NCBI GenBank assembly: GCA_016710985.1
Contig: JADJTX010000002.1
Location: 338,261 to 402,260 of the forward strand
Source of the DNA: Ignavibacteria bacterium
GTDB taxonomy: Bacteria > Bacteroidota > Ignavibacteria > Tepidaquicellales > Tepidaquicellaceae
DNA: 64,000 bases
Reading direction: 5' to 3'
In this document: one piece after another, positions 27,667 to 38,340 of the stretch
How positions within the stretch are numbered: the stretch's first letter is position 1
How the letters are laid out: each line of letters begins with the position of its first letter
The notes under the pieces: generated by a model
Told to the model about the DNA's origin: nothing
The model's input: the letters and a program-made list of their open reading frames with translations, nothing else
Database searches by the model: none
Position numbers and translations under genes: made by a program

Positions 27667-29724
27667 ATGAATAATATTCTAAAGAATAATTTGTTTGTTC
27701 CTCTCATTATAATTCTTTCAATAAATACCGTGGGTTATTCACAGTATGACGATATTAAGAATACTCTGCCGATCAATCCGTCAAACATAGACATGTCAGT
27801 TGATCCGAATGTTGATTTCTATGAATATTCAAACGGGAACTGGCTGAAGAATAATCCTATACCCCCGGAATACAGCCGCTGGTCAGGCTGGGATGAACTT
27901 ATTTTAAAAAACAATGAGAAGCTCAGGATCATTCTTGAAGAAGCAATTAATGGTAATGCTCCCAAAGGAAGTAATTTACAAAAACTCGGAGATCTTTACT
28001 TTACAGCGATGGACACGGTTACAATTGAGCAGCTGGGAATTGATCCTTTGAAAGATGATCTCGCGTTAATCGAGAGCATACAAAACAAAGATGATTTTCA
28101 AAAAGTGTTTTCATATCTGAAGACTTTCAGAAGCGGAGGACTCTTTTCAATCTCCGCAGGACAGGATGACAGGAACAGTCAGAACGTGATCCTGCAGGTG
28201 TTTCAGAGCGGACTTGGCTTGCCGGGCAGAGATTATTATTTAAAAGATGATGACAATTCAAAAGATATCAGAAAAAAATACACGGAGTACATGGCTAAAC
28301 TTTTTACATTAACGGGGACTGATCAGATGACATCAATGAACATTACAGCAAAAGTCATGGATATGGAAAACAGACTGGCAAAGGTATCAATGAGCCGGCA
28401 GGAAATGAGACAGGCTGAAGCTACTTACCATCTCATGACCTTAGCCGAACTGAAAACTCTTACTCCTAATTTTTCATGGGATGTATTGTTTAACGAAACC
28501 GGATTAAACGATCATAACAAGTTTGACAAAGGAATAAATGTAGGCCAGCCGGAGTTTTTAAAAGAAGTTGACAGAATGATAGCAGACATAAGCGTTGAAG
28601 ACTGGAAAAATTATTTAAAATGGAACCTGATAAGATGGTCTGCGGACAAACTCAGCTCAGAGCTTGCCGATGAGTCTTTTAATTTCAACAGTAAAGTACT
28701 GAGAGGAACCGAGCAGCAGCAGCAGAGATGGAAAGAAAGTCTTGCGTTTGTAAATAGTGCGATGGGAGAACCATTGGGACAGAAATTTGCAGAGAAATAT
28801 TTTACGCCTGAGACCAAAGCTAAGGCAATGGAAATGGTAAGCAACATTAAAGAGTCATTTGCTGAAAGAATAAAGAATAATGAATGGATGAGTGAAGCGA
28901 CAAAAAAAGAAGCGCTGAAAAAGCTAAGTAAATTCAGCGCGAAGATAGGATATACAGACGAATGGAAAGACTATTCAGGATTAGACATTGACCGCAGCTC
29001 TTTTTATAACAACATGAAAAAAGCCGCTGCATACGCTGTGAAGCTGAATCTGGATAACATTGCCAAACCTGTAAAGGATGAATGGTTCATGCTTCCGCAA
29101 ACAGTTAATGCTTCTTACAACGGATCAAAGAATTCCATTACTTTTCCGGCAGGGATAATGCAGCCGCCTTTCTATGATCCGGATGCGGATGATGCTGTCA
29201 ATTACGGAGGCATTGGTGTTATAATAGGCCATGAGATCTCACACGGTTTTGATGATCAGGGAAGAAAATATGACGGCGACGGAAATCTAAGGGACTGGTG
29301 GACGGAAGACGATGCCAAAAAGTATACTGAACGCGCCGGTAAACTGGCGGAGCAGTTCAGTTCATATACGGCGATAGATACATTCCATGTGAACGGGAAG
29401 CTTACTCTTGGCGAGAACATTGCCGATCTCGGAGGTATGTTAGCTGCCTATTATGCTTTGCAGAAAACTCTCGAGGGTAAAGAGATAACATTAATTGACG
29501 GATTCACGCCTGATCAAAGATTCTTTTTAGGATTCTCACAGATCTGGCGGGAGAACAGAAGACCTGAATCTTTAAAATTACTTTTAAATACTGATCCGCA
29601 TTCGCCGGGCAGATTCAGAGTAATAGGAACAATTTCCAATGTGGAAGAATTCATGAAAGCATTTAACGGTAAACCCGGAGATCCGATGGTGAATGATGCG
29701 GGTGAGAGAGTTGTCATCTGGTGA
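27667..29724 (+). CDS. M13 family zinc metallopeptidase (neprilysin/PepO-like)
   Basis: 685 residues with a signal peptide (VPLIIILSINTVGYSQ). The N-terminal M13 domain begins DPNVDFYEYSNGNWLKNNPI. The catalytic domain has GVIIGHEISHGFDDQG with the HExxH zinc site and ENIADLGG with the third zinc ligand Glu. The substrate-binding motif is NASYNG, a variant of the usual NAFY. M13 enzymes cleave oligopeptides, here probably in the periplasm or outside. Full length, no T9SS domain. Confidence 0.95.
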   Translation: MNNILKNNLFVPLIIILSINTVGYSQYDDIKNTLPINPSNIDMSVDPNVDFYEYSNGNWLKNNPIPPEYSRWSGWDELILKNNEKLRIILEEAINGNAPKGSNLQKLGDLYFTAMDTVTIEQLGIDPLKDDLALIESIQNKDDFQKVFSYLKTFRSGGLFSISAGQDDRNSQNVILQVFQSGLGLPGRDYYLKDDDNSKDIRKKYTEYMAKLFTLTGTDQMTSMNITAKVMDMENRLAKVSMSRQEMRQAEATYHLMTLAELKTLTPNFSWDVLFNETGLNDHNKFDKGINVGQPEFLKEVDRMIADISVEDWKNYLKWNLIRWSADKLSSELADESFNFNSKVLRGTEQQQQRWKESLAFVNSAMGEPLGQKFAEKYFTPETKAKAMEMVSNIKESFAERIKNNEWMSEATKKEALKKLSKFSAKIGYTDEWKDYSGLDIDRSSFYNNMKKAAAYAVKLNLDNIAKPVKDEWFMLPQTVNASYNGSKNSITFPAGIMQPPFYDPDADDAVNYGGIGVIIGHEISHGFDDQGRKYDGDGNLRDWWTEDDAKKYTERAGKLAEQFSSYTAIDTFHVNGKLTLGENIADLGGMLAAYYALQKTLEGKEITLIDGFTPDQRFFLGFSQIWRENRRPESLKLLLNTDPHSPGRFRVIGTISNVEEFMKAFNGKPGDPMVNDAGERVVIW

Positions 29725-30018
29725 GAAATTAACTGCATATATTTTATTGTGTTAAAAATAAATTCTGAACACAGCATCATCAGATAAAATTGTATTCAAT
29801 TTGAATTCATTCATCAGTTACATTCATTGCATTGCATCTGTATATCCATAAATTTATTTTTAGTCATATTTTTTAAAAGCAATTTCAAATTAGCCCCAAC
29901 CTAATTACAAACATAAGTAACTCATAGATACTTTATGTTTGACCCGAAACGCATACTCATTGCGAAATCAACCCGACTCTGCGAAAAACTTTAATTCTTT
30001 AATTTAAACATAAATAAA

Positions 30019-31289
30019 ATGAAAACTTTATTCTGTTTATTGATCCTTCTTTTTAATGCTGTGAATGTCTTTTCTCAATCCGGATGGATAATACAGCCGT
30101 CCGGAACTACCGACGCTTTGTTTGATGTACATTTTTTAATGAGAGCACAGGTATCATAGTCGGAGGAACTGCAACCAACACTGCAGTAATATTAAGAACG
30201 ACTAACGGAGGTACAACCTGGACTTCCGTAAATCCAAATACTGATATTTTACTCAGATCAATTTCATTTGTAAATTCTGAAACAGGTATTGTAGTAGGAG
30301 GTAATTTTAATTTATCCGTAATTCTTAAAACGACTGATTCGGGAATTACGTGGGACACCATCAATAATCCTACTAATGCTGCCTTAAGAAGTGCTTCATT
30401 CCCTCCGACAGCCACTGGTTTCCTTGGTTTTGCCGTTGGGTTTAACGGAGTTGCCATGAAAACTACTGACGGCGGGAATAACTGGAGTCTGCAGAATACC
30501 GGTCTTGGAACCCAGCAGCTTTTTGCAGTTCACTTTACAGACCCTGACAACGGAACTGCAGTTGGCGGGACTCAGAATGATACGGCAACGATCATAAGAA
30601 CTACCAACGGAGGCACAAGCTGGATCATGCAAAACCCTAACACTACAAATCTTCTGCGGGGAGTTTATTTTACAAGTACTGACAACGGTTTTGCTGTCGG
30701 TAACAATGGCACCATACTGAGGACAACTAACGGCGGGAATAACTGGAGCATTCATCAGACCGGAATCCCGGGACTTTTTCTCAGGGATATTTATTTTGTA
30801 GATCCGGTAACCGGATTCATCTGCGGAAGCGGGGGAAAAGTACTTAAAACTACTAACGGAGGAAACAGCTGGGACTCATTACCTTCCGGAACAAACAAAG
30901 ATCTTCAGGCTGTATCCTTTCTCAATCAGAATTACGGATCATGTGTAGGATTTGACGGTATCATCATTCATACAGATTCCGGCGGAGTAATTACTTCAAA
31001 CAATGATCCGGATGAATTTCAGCCGGATCAATTTTCTCTTTCACAGAATTATCCCAATCCGTTTAATCCTGTCACAGTTATCCGATATTCATTAAGCGAA
31101 AACCGTTTTATCACTTTGAAAGTATTTGATATTCAGGGAAAGGAACTCGAAACTTTAGTAAGTGAAAAACAGCACGCAGGGAATTATGAAGTGCCATTTG
31201 ACGCAAGTAAATTATCAAGCGGCATTTATATTTACAGTATTGAGGCGGGTAATTTTGAACAAACCAAAAGAATGCTATTGCTAAAATAA
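30019..31289 (+). pseudogene. YCF48/BNR-repeat secreted protein with T9SS sorting domain, one frameshift
   Basis: The ATG at 30019 gives a signal peptide (LFCLLILLFNAVNVFSQ). A missing T in the six-T run near 30135 then shifts the frame; beyond it NESTGIIVGGTATNTAVI continues to 31289. The body repeats the YCF48/BNR unit: ILRTTNGGTTW, ILKTTDSGITW, MKTTDGGNNW, IIRTTNGGTSW, ILRTTNGGNNW, VLKTTNGGNSW. It would form a beta-propeller. The end is a T9SS sorting domain (LSQNYPNPFNPVTVIRYSL to NFEQTKRMLLLK). Function unknown; probably a surface protein. Confidence 0.85.
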
Positions 31290-31515
31290 ATATTCTGACC
31301 AATTAATATAAAATTAAAATCTGAATAATATGTAACATTATCTAAGTCAGTAAATTGACTTTCTAAACCTAACCTTTTTAATGATTTTCATCTGCAAATT
31401 ACTGTTCAGTGGTCAGATCCATATCTAATCTATACTTTGAACCGGTATCAATTAATTAATAAAATTTTTAATCCACAGTTATTTTCATTTTGGACAAACA
31501 ATCATTTTAAAAAAT

Positions 31516-33459
31516 ATGAAAAAAATATACTTTCTCATTATTATTTTACTTCTCTTTAAAACAGTGCATTCACAGCCCGGAAGTTCACCCTACCCTATTA
31601 TTCTGGTTCACGGAATTAACAGCAGCGATGAGACCTGGAATACACTGATAAGCTATTTACAGAACAGCTGGATCACCGGTTCGGACAACAGGTTTCACGC
31701 AATTCTGAATGCACGCGGAGGAGATACGACATCTTACTTAGAGGATGTAATAATTCCCGTTAAAGACATCAACGGAGTAACCGTGAATCAGCTTTCGAAC
31801 AGCAATCTGTATGCTATAAATTTTCAAAACTTCTGGAACAGGAATGCTTCTGACCCGAGAGTCATAATTCACAGTGACAATACTCCCGGTTCAAATCAGT
31901 CATCAGGCAATGAATCAGCAATTTATAAACAGGGCTTTGCTTTGAAAAAATGTATTGAAGCTGTATTAACGGCATCTCAATCTGATAAAGTAATTCTGCT
32001 CGGGCATTCAATGGGAGGCCTTGCCATCAGGGAATATCTGCAGAGAACAGAAAGCGGAATTAAAGTCTGGTGGGTTGATCCCTCTGATAATACTAACGGT
32101 CATAAGGTCGCGAAAGTAGTTACATTCGGAACGCCGCATCTCGGTTCAAACGCCGGTCTTTCAGGATTATTTAACATTGACCCTAACAGTGAAGCCGTAA
32201 GAGACTGCAGGTATTCTTTCACCGGAGTTCCAAAAGCTCCGTACCTGTTTGGAAATTCGGAATCAGTGATACCATCGGCATATTACAATAAAGATGTTGA
32301 CTGTAACGGTAGTCAGTCAGACAGCATAAAAGGCATCAGTAATCTTACAAGCTTCAGTTCAGATTTACCTTTACCTGATAATATATTATATACCTGGATC
32401 ACTTCAAATTATCTGAATCTCGGAACGGACATAGTGGTAGACTTAAACCGGCAATGGCTTTATGAAAGCGGACAGCCGAGACCGCTGAATATTTCCGATA
32501 CGATACTGACAAATAAGCGGCACGATCTTGAAACGCCGGATTACAGGACGATCATTAGAGGACTGGATGAACCGGACAGCGCCGCCCGGGCTTATAAAAT
32601 TATTTTGAACAAAACATACGCAGGTTTTATTACACTGCAAAGTTCAGGCGGAATTAATGATTTAGATTTTTATAAAATTAATTTAACAGCTGCAGGAAAT
32701 TTAAATGTTAATATTTCCGGTGCAAGCGCCGGTTTAACGGAAGTTTCTTTATTATCAATTGCCGGGAATATTCTTGTGACAAAGACAATTTCAGGAAGCG
32801 GTGATTCCATTAGTTACTTTGTAAACAGCGGGGATTATTTAGTGAGAGTGAAAGGTCTTGGAAATCAGAACAATAATTTTAACAGTTATAAATTTACTGT
32901 TCAGCAAACTTTACCTCTGCCTTCAGTCATAACAGTTATCCCGGAAGGATTCTATAAAACTCTCACAAACACATTGAACATGAGAGATACTGTCAGGGTA
33001 TTTTTGCGCAACATACTTTCACCTTTCAATATCATTGACTCGGCAAACAGCGCAATTGATTCACTTAATTTTTCCGGAACGTTTGAATTTCAAAACGCCC
33101 CCTCAGGAACATACTACTTAATGCTTAAACACAGGAACAGCATCGAAACATGGAGTAAAGCCGGAGGTGAATCATATTTAGTCGGTCAGACGTTGACATA
33201 TGACTTTACAAATTTTTCATCGCAGGCATTCGGAGACAATTTATTTTTTAACGGAATCAAATACTGCATATACAGCGGTGATGCGGATCAGGATGGCTTT
33301 ATAAATCTGTCAGATGTTTTGCTCATTTATAATGATGCAAGTAATTTTATAACCGGCTATGAGAAAACTGATATTACGGGTGATAATATTTCTGATCTGA
33401 ATGATGTGCTGATCGCGTATAATAACAGTACTGCATTTGTGAAGAAGATAACACCATAA
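31516..33459 (+). CDS. Secreted lipase-like alpha/beta hydrolase with dockerin-like C terminus
   Basis: 647 residues with a signal peptide (YFLIIILLLFKTVHSQ). The hydrolase domain has PIILVHGINSSDETWNTL (oxyanion-hole HG), the nucleophile elbow LLGHSMGGLAIREYL and TFGTPHLGSNAG, as in PGAP1/triacylglycerol lipase-like proteins. A middle region resembles a pre-peptidase beta domain (GDYLVRVKGLGNQNNNFNSY). The last 60 residues hold two Ca-binding-like dockerin repeats: GDADQDGFINLSDVLLIYND and DITGDNISDLNDVLIAYNNS. Unlike its secreted neighbours it lacks the T9SS sorting domain. Confidence 0.85.
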   Translation: MKKIYFLIIILLLFKTVHSQPGSSPYPIILVHGINSSDETWNTLISYLQNSWITGSDNRFHAILNARGGDTTSYLEDVIIPVKDINGVTVNQLSNSNLYAINFQNFWNRNASDPRVIIHSDNTPGSNQSSGNESAIYKQGFALKKCIEAVLTASQSDKVILLGHSMGGLAIREYLQRTESGIKVWWVDPSDNTNGHKVAKVVTFGTPHLGSNAGLSGLFNIDPNSEAVRDCRYSFTGVPKAPYLFGNSESVIPSAYYNKDVDCNGSQSDSIKGISNLTSFSSDLPLPDNILYTWITSNYLNLGTDIVVDLNRQWLYESGQPRPLNISDTILTNKRHDLETPDYRTIIRGLDEPDSAARAYKIILNKTYAGFITLQSSGGINDLDFYKINLTAAGNLNVNISGASAGLTEVSLLSIAGNILVTKTISGSGDSISYFVNSGDYLVRVKGLGNQNNNFNSYKFTVQQTLPLPSVITVIPEGFYKTLTNTLNMRDTVRVFLRNILSPFNIIDSANSAIDSLNFSGTFEFQNAPSGTYYLMLKHRNSIETWSKAGGESYLVGQTLTYDFTNFSSQAFGDNLFFNGIKYCIYSGDADQDGFINLSDVLLIYNDASNFITGYEKTDITGDNISDLNDVLIAYNNSTAFVKKITP

Positions 33460-33517
33460 CTCATAGTTGCCATTCCGAATGCACCTGTCATCGGGAGTAC
33501 AAATTTTTCAAAACCAA

Positions 33518-33680
33518 TACCACAGAGGCGCAGAGGACACAGAGCTTCACAGAGAATTTCTTTTACAAGAGGTGACTATTGAGGATAAAAATTTTTAAAT
33601 TGTTTAAATATAAAAAGATCCATTTTTAAATTAATTGAATTCCTCTGTGGAACTCAGTGTCCTCTGAGCCTCAGTGGTAA
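33518..33680. repeat. MITE-like element with TACCACAGAG/CTCAGTGGTA ends
   Basis: Left arm TACCACAGAGGCGCAGAGG and right arm CCTCTGAGCCTCAGTGGTA are imperfect inverted repeats at the ends of about 163 bp. Inner words ACACAGAG and CTCTGTG also pair. A closely similar copy is at 40808-40965. Confidence 0.85.
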
Positions 33681-33709
33681 ATTTTTAGTTTATAAATAAA
33701 ATCAAACTA

Positions 33710-34693
33710 ATGATAGACTTTCTCTTGGACATAATGCGGTTCGATTCAACTTCCGGAAAGGAAAATGAACTTGCCGAATACATTTCACAAAAATACAAAC
33801 CGGCGGATGCGGAACTTGAGATACATAAAACGGAATTTGGCAGGTCAAATATATTCTTTAAATGGGGAAATCCTAAGGTGATCTTTAATTCGCATCTCGA
33901 CACTGTACCACCTTACATTTCTCCTTTAAAAGAGAATGATATCATAAAAGGCCGCGGCTCCTGTGACGCTAAAGGACAGCTTGCGTATTTATTTGAAGCG
34001 TGTCTGCAGCTGAGAAAAGAAGGTTACAGTGATTTTGGAATGCTTATGACTGCCGGAGAGGAAGACGGTTCTCAGGGAGCGATGGCAGCGAATAAACTCA
34101 TTAAAGACTGTGACTTTATCATAATCGGTGAACCTACGGAAAATAAATTGATCAGCGCATCGAAAGGAAATATATGCGCAGATTTTGTTTTCAAAGGAAA
34201 AAGCTGTCATTCCGGATATCCTCATCTCGGTGACAGTGCAACGGAAAGGATGTACACTTTTATTCACAGATTAAAGGAGATTGATTTCGGAGAAGATGAG
34301 ATACTCGGAAGAACGATGTTCAATGTTGGAATGCTCGAATCAAAGAATGCTCATAATGTCGTATCTGATCTTGTTACAATGAAGGTCTTTTTCAGAACGA
34401 CTTTTGTATCACACGATGTTTTAACAGATAGAGTGAAAAATATTCTGGATGAAAAATCTGAGATGAATGTTCTCTTCAGACACAGACCAATGAAATTCTT
34501 TACAACGGAGGGATTTGAAACCGGGACTGTAGCATACGGAACTGACGCGCCTTCTTTTAATAATGTAAAAAACATAATCCTTTACGGACCCGGAAGCATA
34601 CTGGATGCGCACACGGAACATGAATTCATAAAAATAAGCGACATGCATAAAGCAGTTGAAGACATAAAAAGAATTTATAAGACAATATCCTGA
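33710..34693 (+). CDS. M20 family metallopeptidase/deacetylase
   Basis: 327 residues, compact for the family. The metal-site motifs are visible: VIFNSHLDTVPPY (HxD), GRGSCDAKGQLAYLFEA (bridging Asp), MTAGEEDGSQGA (catalytic and metal Glu), IIGEPTENKLISASKG and near the end GPGSILDAHTEHEFI with the last His. The dimerisation domain is short. Relatives include acetylornithine/LysW-lysine deacetylases and dipeptidases; the substrate cannot be assigned. Confidence 0.92.
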   Translation: MIDFLLDIMRFDSTSGKENELAEYISQKYKPADAELEIHKTEFGRSNIFFKWGNPKVIFNSHLDTVPPYISPLKENDIIKGRGSCDAKGQLAYLFEACLQLRKEGYSDFGMLMTAGEEDGSQGAMAANKLIKDCDFIIIGEPTENKLISASKGNICADFVFKGKSCHSGYPHLGDSATERMYTFIHRLKEIDFGEDEILGRTMFNVGMLESKNAHNVVSDLVTMKVFFRTTFVSHDVLTDRVKNILDEKSEMNVLFRHRPMKFFTTEGFETGTVAYGTDAPSFNNVKNIILYGPGSILDAHTEHEFIKISDMHKAVEDIKRIYKTIS

Positions 34694-34750
34694 TTAATCT
34701 GTCTATAACTAATTATCAACACAGAGGCACACACTCATTCAAAGCAAAGA

Positions 34751-35040
34751 TACCACAGAGGGGCAGAGACCACAGAGTTTCACAGAGAAATCTTAATCGA
34801 ATATATTTTTCAAAATTTTTTAATTAAACAAATTCTGAGTATTTCAATACTTAATAAAACTTCGGATAGAATAATAATCAAACTCGTCCAAACGCTTCAA
34901 ATTGAACTTGAAATAAATTCTTACATTCGCTTTCTTTTCATCGATGAAAAGAAAGTTTAAAAGTAAATCATAAATATAAGGAATAATTATAAACAAATTA
35001 TTTTTGGTTAGCAAAGAAGGGTCTGTCGGCCTTGTGGTAA
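34751..35040. repeat. Composite repeat: MITE-like ends around a perfect palindrome
   Basis: A TACCACAGAGGGGCAGAG left end begins at 34751 and a CCTTGTGGTA right end finishes at 35039. Inside lies a perfect 26-bp palindrome at 34930-34955 centred on ATCGAT (arms CTTTCTTTTCATC and its complement). The right arm is less well conserved than in other copies, so the element may be two elements or one interrupted by the palindrome. Confidence 0.65.
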
Positions 35041-35120
35041 AACTGTTTTCTAAGTAGTTAGATTTTTAACAAGTTTTAATTTATTTTTACAAAATTTTAT
35101 TTAAGAATATTAGCAGGTAA

Positions 35121-37694
35121 ATGGCAAAATCCAAACCGGTATCCAAATCCATTCAGACAAAAGTAAGTTCATCCTCAGAAAAAAAATACACAGCCAAAGC
35201 TCCCGACAGTAATTTTATAAAATATGAAAATTATATTTATGTACTGATAATAATTTTTGCTGTGCTGATCTTTTTCAAAGACGGCGTGTTCGGAGGAAAA
35301 TTATTTTTCTCAAGCGACATAATGGCATATGACAGCTTCAAGACCTTCCTAGCTGACGCAAAGAAGGACGGTATATTCCCGTTATGGGTTCCTTACATTT
35401 TCATGGGAATGCCTAATTTTCCGATAATCGGTTATCCGCCGCGAAACTTTGACTTCTTCTATTTCATCTGGCAGGGTATTTATAACTTCATTACGAACAG
35501 CGACAGCAATTATGTTTTACCGATTGTCATTTACTACATAATTTTCGGAATCGGATTTTATCTCTACGGAACATATAAATTTAAGAACAGGCTTATTGCA
35601 CTCTACTGCGCGCTCTCTGCAACTTTCGCAACAGATTACATACAGAGGATCGTCGTCGGGCATAATACAAAAGTAATGGCTCTCGCTTTTTTTCCGCTGA
35701 TACTACTTTTAATTGACAAGCTCATAGATTCATTCAGCGACATAAAGAAATCGATTTTTTCATATTCAAACCTTATCAATTTTGTTTTACTTACCATAAT
35801 GCTTCACATTCAGCTCAGCTCAAACCATATACAGATGATATTCTATTCCTATCTTATGATCGGGCTGTATTTAATGTATCTTATTATTTTCAGAATTTTT
35901 AACAAGGATAACATAAGCGCTGTAATCAAAGGAAGCGTGTTCTTTATCTTAGCTGCGCTGATATCGGTTGCAATGAGCGCTGATGTTCTGACTACCATGA
36001 AAGGTTATAATAAATATTCAATGAGAGGCGAGCCGAGCATTGAATCAAAACTCGATACCAAAGTAGCGGATGATTCGCCGCTTGATTATCAGTATGCGAC
36101 CAACTGGTCGTTCAGTCCGGGTGAAACCATAACATTTCTACTGCCTTATTATTACGGGTTTGGTGATGTCGAAGTGCAGGGTCAAAGAGCAAATCTTTAC
36201 TGGGGACAAATGCCATTTACAACCAACCCGATGTACTTCGGCGTGATTACATTAGTGCTTGCGGTGATAGGCATATACTACAACTTCCGGAAGAATCCCG
36301 TAGTGCAGTCGATGACTGTAATAGCTTTCATATTTTTAGTAATGTCATTCGGAAGAAATTTTTCTGTGCTGTATGATCTGTTCTTTTATTACTTCCCGTT
36401 TTTCAGCAGCTTCAGAGCTCCGGTGATGATACATCATTTCATGGACATTGCATTTGTGATCTTAGCGGGATTCGGGCTGAAGTCCATCATAGAAATCGCT
36501 AAAGATAAAATTGCTGCTGAAAAATTCAAGAAAGTTTGTTATGTCTTTTTCGGGATTGCCGGGCTGATGTTTTTAATTTCAATTTTCGGATTTCAGGAAT
36601 CATACACTTCTTCTGTGATGAACAGCCCTTTAGTCGATAAACTAAAACAACAGGGAGCAAATGCACAGCAGATCTCGCAGTACATTAAGCAAAACATCGT
36701 ACCGAATGCTTATGAGAACAGCATCAGCGATCTGCGGCTACATGCGTTTTTCATTTTGCTTGTGACAGGGCTTGCTTACATGTACACTGCCGGAAAGGTT
36801 TCGATTAAATTGTTCCTGATCGGAACGATCCTTATCGCCGTGATTGATCTCTGGAATGTAAATTTCAAAACAATGCACTGGGATGATCCGGGAGATCAGC
36901 AGAATGCATTTGCCGAGACCGATTACACTAACTGGTTGCTGAAGACAGCACCGGATACCTATACTTACCGTATAGCCGAATTCAGCGGGGGTAGGCTGTC
37001 CACTACAAATAACAATGCATATTACCGGCTTCATTCATTTAACGGGTATCACGGAGCAAAGGTAAGAATTTATCAGGATGCCGTTGACATTGCCGGCGGG
37101 GAGAATTCTCTTTTGCTTACACTCGGCGGCGTGAAATATATTATTTCGGAAAAGCCGCTGACGGACACTTCATTCGTTCAGGTATTCAAAGGTTCGAAGT
37201 CGGTTTATGAGAACAAGAATTTTATTTCGAAAGCATTTTTTGCAGATGAATATAAAGTTGAACAGGACATCACCATTCTTAACAGCATCGGAGAAAAGAA
37301 TTTCGACCCGCGTAAAATCGCTTATCTGGAAAAGGACATAAATCAGAAAATAGACAAGCCCGATTCAACCGCAAGCATTAAATTCATAAAAGGCGACATA
37401 CACTCGCTTGAGTATGAAGTAAATGCAAGCGGTAATAATCTCGTTGTATTCAGTGAAGTGTATCTTCCGTTCGGATGGAAAGCATACCTCGACGGCAACC
37501 CGACTGAGTTTTACAAGACAGATTATTTATTCAGGTCAGTTGTCGTGCCTCAGGGAAAGCATAAGGTGGAATTCAGATATGAGCCGGAAACATTTTATAC
37601 AGGAAAGACAATCAGCGCCGGCGCTAATATACTGCTGGGGATAATTCTGATAATCGGAATAATCGGATATCTGAAGAACAGGAATAAATCATAA
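35121..37694 (+). CDS. YfhO-family membrane protein
   Basis: 857 residues. After a basic cytosolic start come about a dozen hydrophobic segments, e.g. YIYVLIIIFAVLIFFKDGVF, LPIVIYYIIFGIGFYLYG and IKGSVFFILAALISVAMSA. A large soluble loop toward the C terminus (NAYYRLHSFNGYHGAKV, LPFGWKAYLDGNPTEFYKTD) is typical of YfhO, which is linked to glycosylation of cell-wall polymers in Bacillus and is GT-C-like in topology. One last helix (AGANILLGIILIIGIIGYL) closes the protein. Direct function here is unknown. Confidence 0.88.
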   Translation: MAKSKPVSKSIQTKVSSSSEKKYTAKAPDSNFIKYENYIYVLIIIFAVLIFFKDGVFGGKLFFSSDIMAYDSFKTFLADAKKDGIFPLWVPYIFMGMPNFPIIGYPPRNFDFFYFIWQGIYNFITNSDSNYVLPIVIYYIIFGIGFYLYGTYKFKNRLIALYCALSATFATDYIQRIVVGHNTKVMALAFFPLILLLIDKLIDSFSDIKKSIFSYSNLINFVLLTIMLHIQLSSNHIQMIFYSYLMIGLYLMYLIIFRIFNKDNISAVIKGSVFFILAALISVAMSADVLTTMKGYNKYSMRGEPSIESKLDTKVADDSPLDYQYATNWSFSPGETITFLLPYYYGFGDVEVQGQRANLYWGQMPFTTNPMYFGVITLVLAVIGIYYNFRKNPVVQSMTVIAFIFLVMSFGRNFSVLYDLFFYYFPFFSSFRAPVMIHHFMDIAFVILAGFGLKSIIEIAKDKIAAEKFKKVCYVFFGIAGLMFLISIFGFQESYTSSVMNSPLVDKLKQQGANAQQISQYIKQNIVPNAYENSISDLRLHAFFILLVTGLAYMYTAGKVSIKLFLIGTILIAVIDLWNVNFKTMHWDDPGDQQNAFAETDYTNWLLKTAPDTYTYRIAEFSGGRLSTTNNNAYYRLHSFNGYHGAKVRIYQDAVDIAGGENSLLLTLGGVKYIISEKPLTDTSFVQVFKGSKSVYENKNFISKAFFADEYKVEQDITILNSIGEKNFDPRKIAYLEKDINQKIDKPDSTASIKFIKGDIHSLEYEVNASGNNLVVFSEVYLPFGWKAYLDGNPTEFYKTDYLFRSVVVPQGKHKVEFRYEPETFYTGKTISAGANILLGIILIIGIIGYLKNRNKS

Positions 37695-37789
37695 CGCTGA
37701 TTTAACGGATTTTCGCTGATGGTTTTAAATAATACTTAAACCAATATTTCATATTTATTATATACTGACTTCTGAAAAATCAGTTTGCT

Positions 37790-37814
37790 CGTTCCCAAAC
37801 TCCGTTTGGGAACG
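37790..37814. repeat. REP-like palindrome
   Basis: CGTTCCCAAA (37790-37799) and TTTGGGAACG (37805-37814) form a hairpin with a 5-base loop. A second, weaker hairpin built on GAAACTCTGTTTC follows at about 37828. Similar palindromes are widely scattered in bacterial genomes. Confidence 0.8.
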
Positions 37815-37859
37815 CAAATGTCAACAGAAACTCTGTTTCGTGTTAGCAAAAACTAGAAA

Positions 37860-38330
37860 ATGTTTTTCCCGCCGTTGAACCCTAACTCAAAACACAAAAT
37901 GGGAGTCGGCTCAAAAATAGTGTTTGACAGCTCGGCTTCGTTCATCGCAAAAGGTGCTGCGTTTACTTCGATTGATTCGAGATTGAAATGGGAAGGTATT
38001 TTTCTTTCAAATACTGAAGTTGATACGATTGTTAACTGCACATTCAGCAATGCAAAGACAGCGCTTACGATCACAAATACTGCAAAAAATTATTATAAGA
38101 GCAGAGTAATTAAAAATAATACTTTCAATATTCCAAACGGAGGAGTTCATAAAGGAATCTACGGTGAAAATAATTACAAAATACTTTTGCAGGATAATGT
38201 TTTTAACATGCCGGTTTATAATCCGCAGGGTCAGTCTCCGGTTCAGCTGGAGTATATCGGAGTTTATAAAAGTTGTGGCTATGTACGGTGTTTAAATTTC
38301 AAGATGAATGATGTAAGTTTTCTTAAATGA
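37860..38330 (+). pseudogene. Remnant of a parallel beta-helix surface protein
   Basis: 156 codons lacking a signal peptide or ribosome-binding site. The sequence has right-handed beta-helix character: KIVFDSSASFIAKGAAFTSI, WEGIFLSNTEVDTIVNCTFS, SRVIKNNTFNIPNGGVHKGI, LLQDNVFNMPVY. Each rung has an N-x-F-like turn. Neither a T9SS end nor a secretion start remains, and it begins just after a REP-like palindrome. It is most likely an internal piece of a larger secreted protein. Confidence 0.6.
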
Positions 38331-38340
38331 AATTTGTGAT

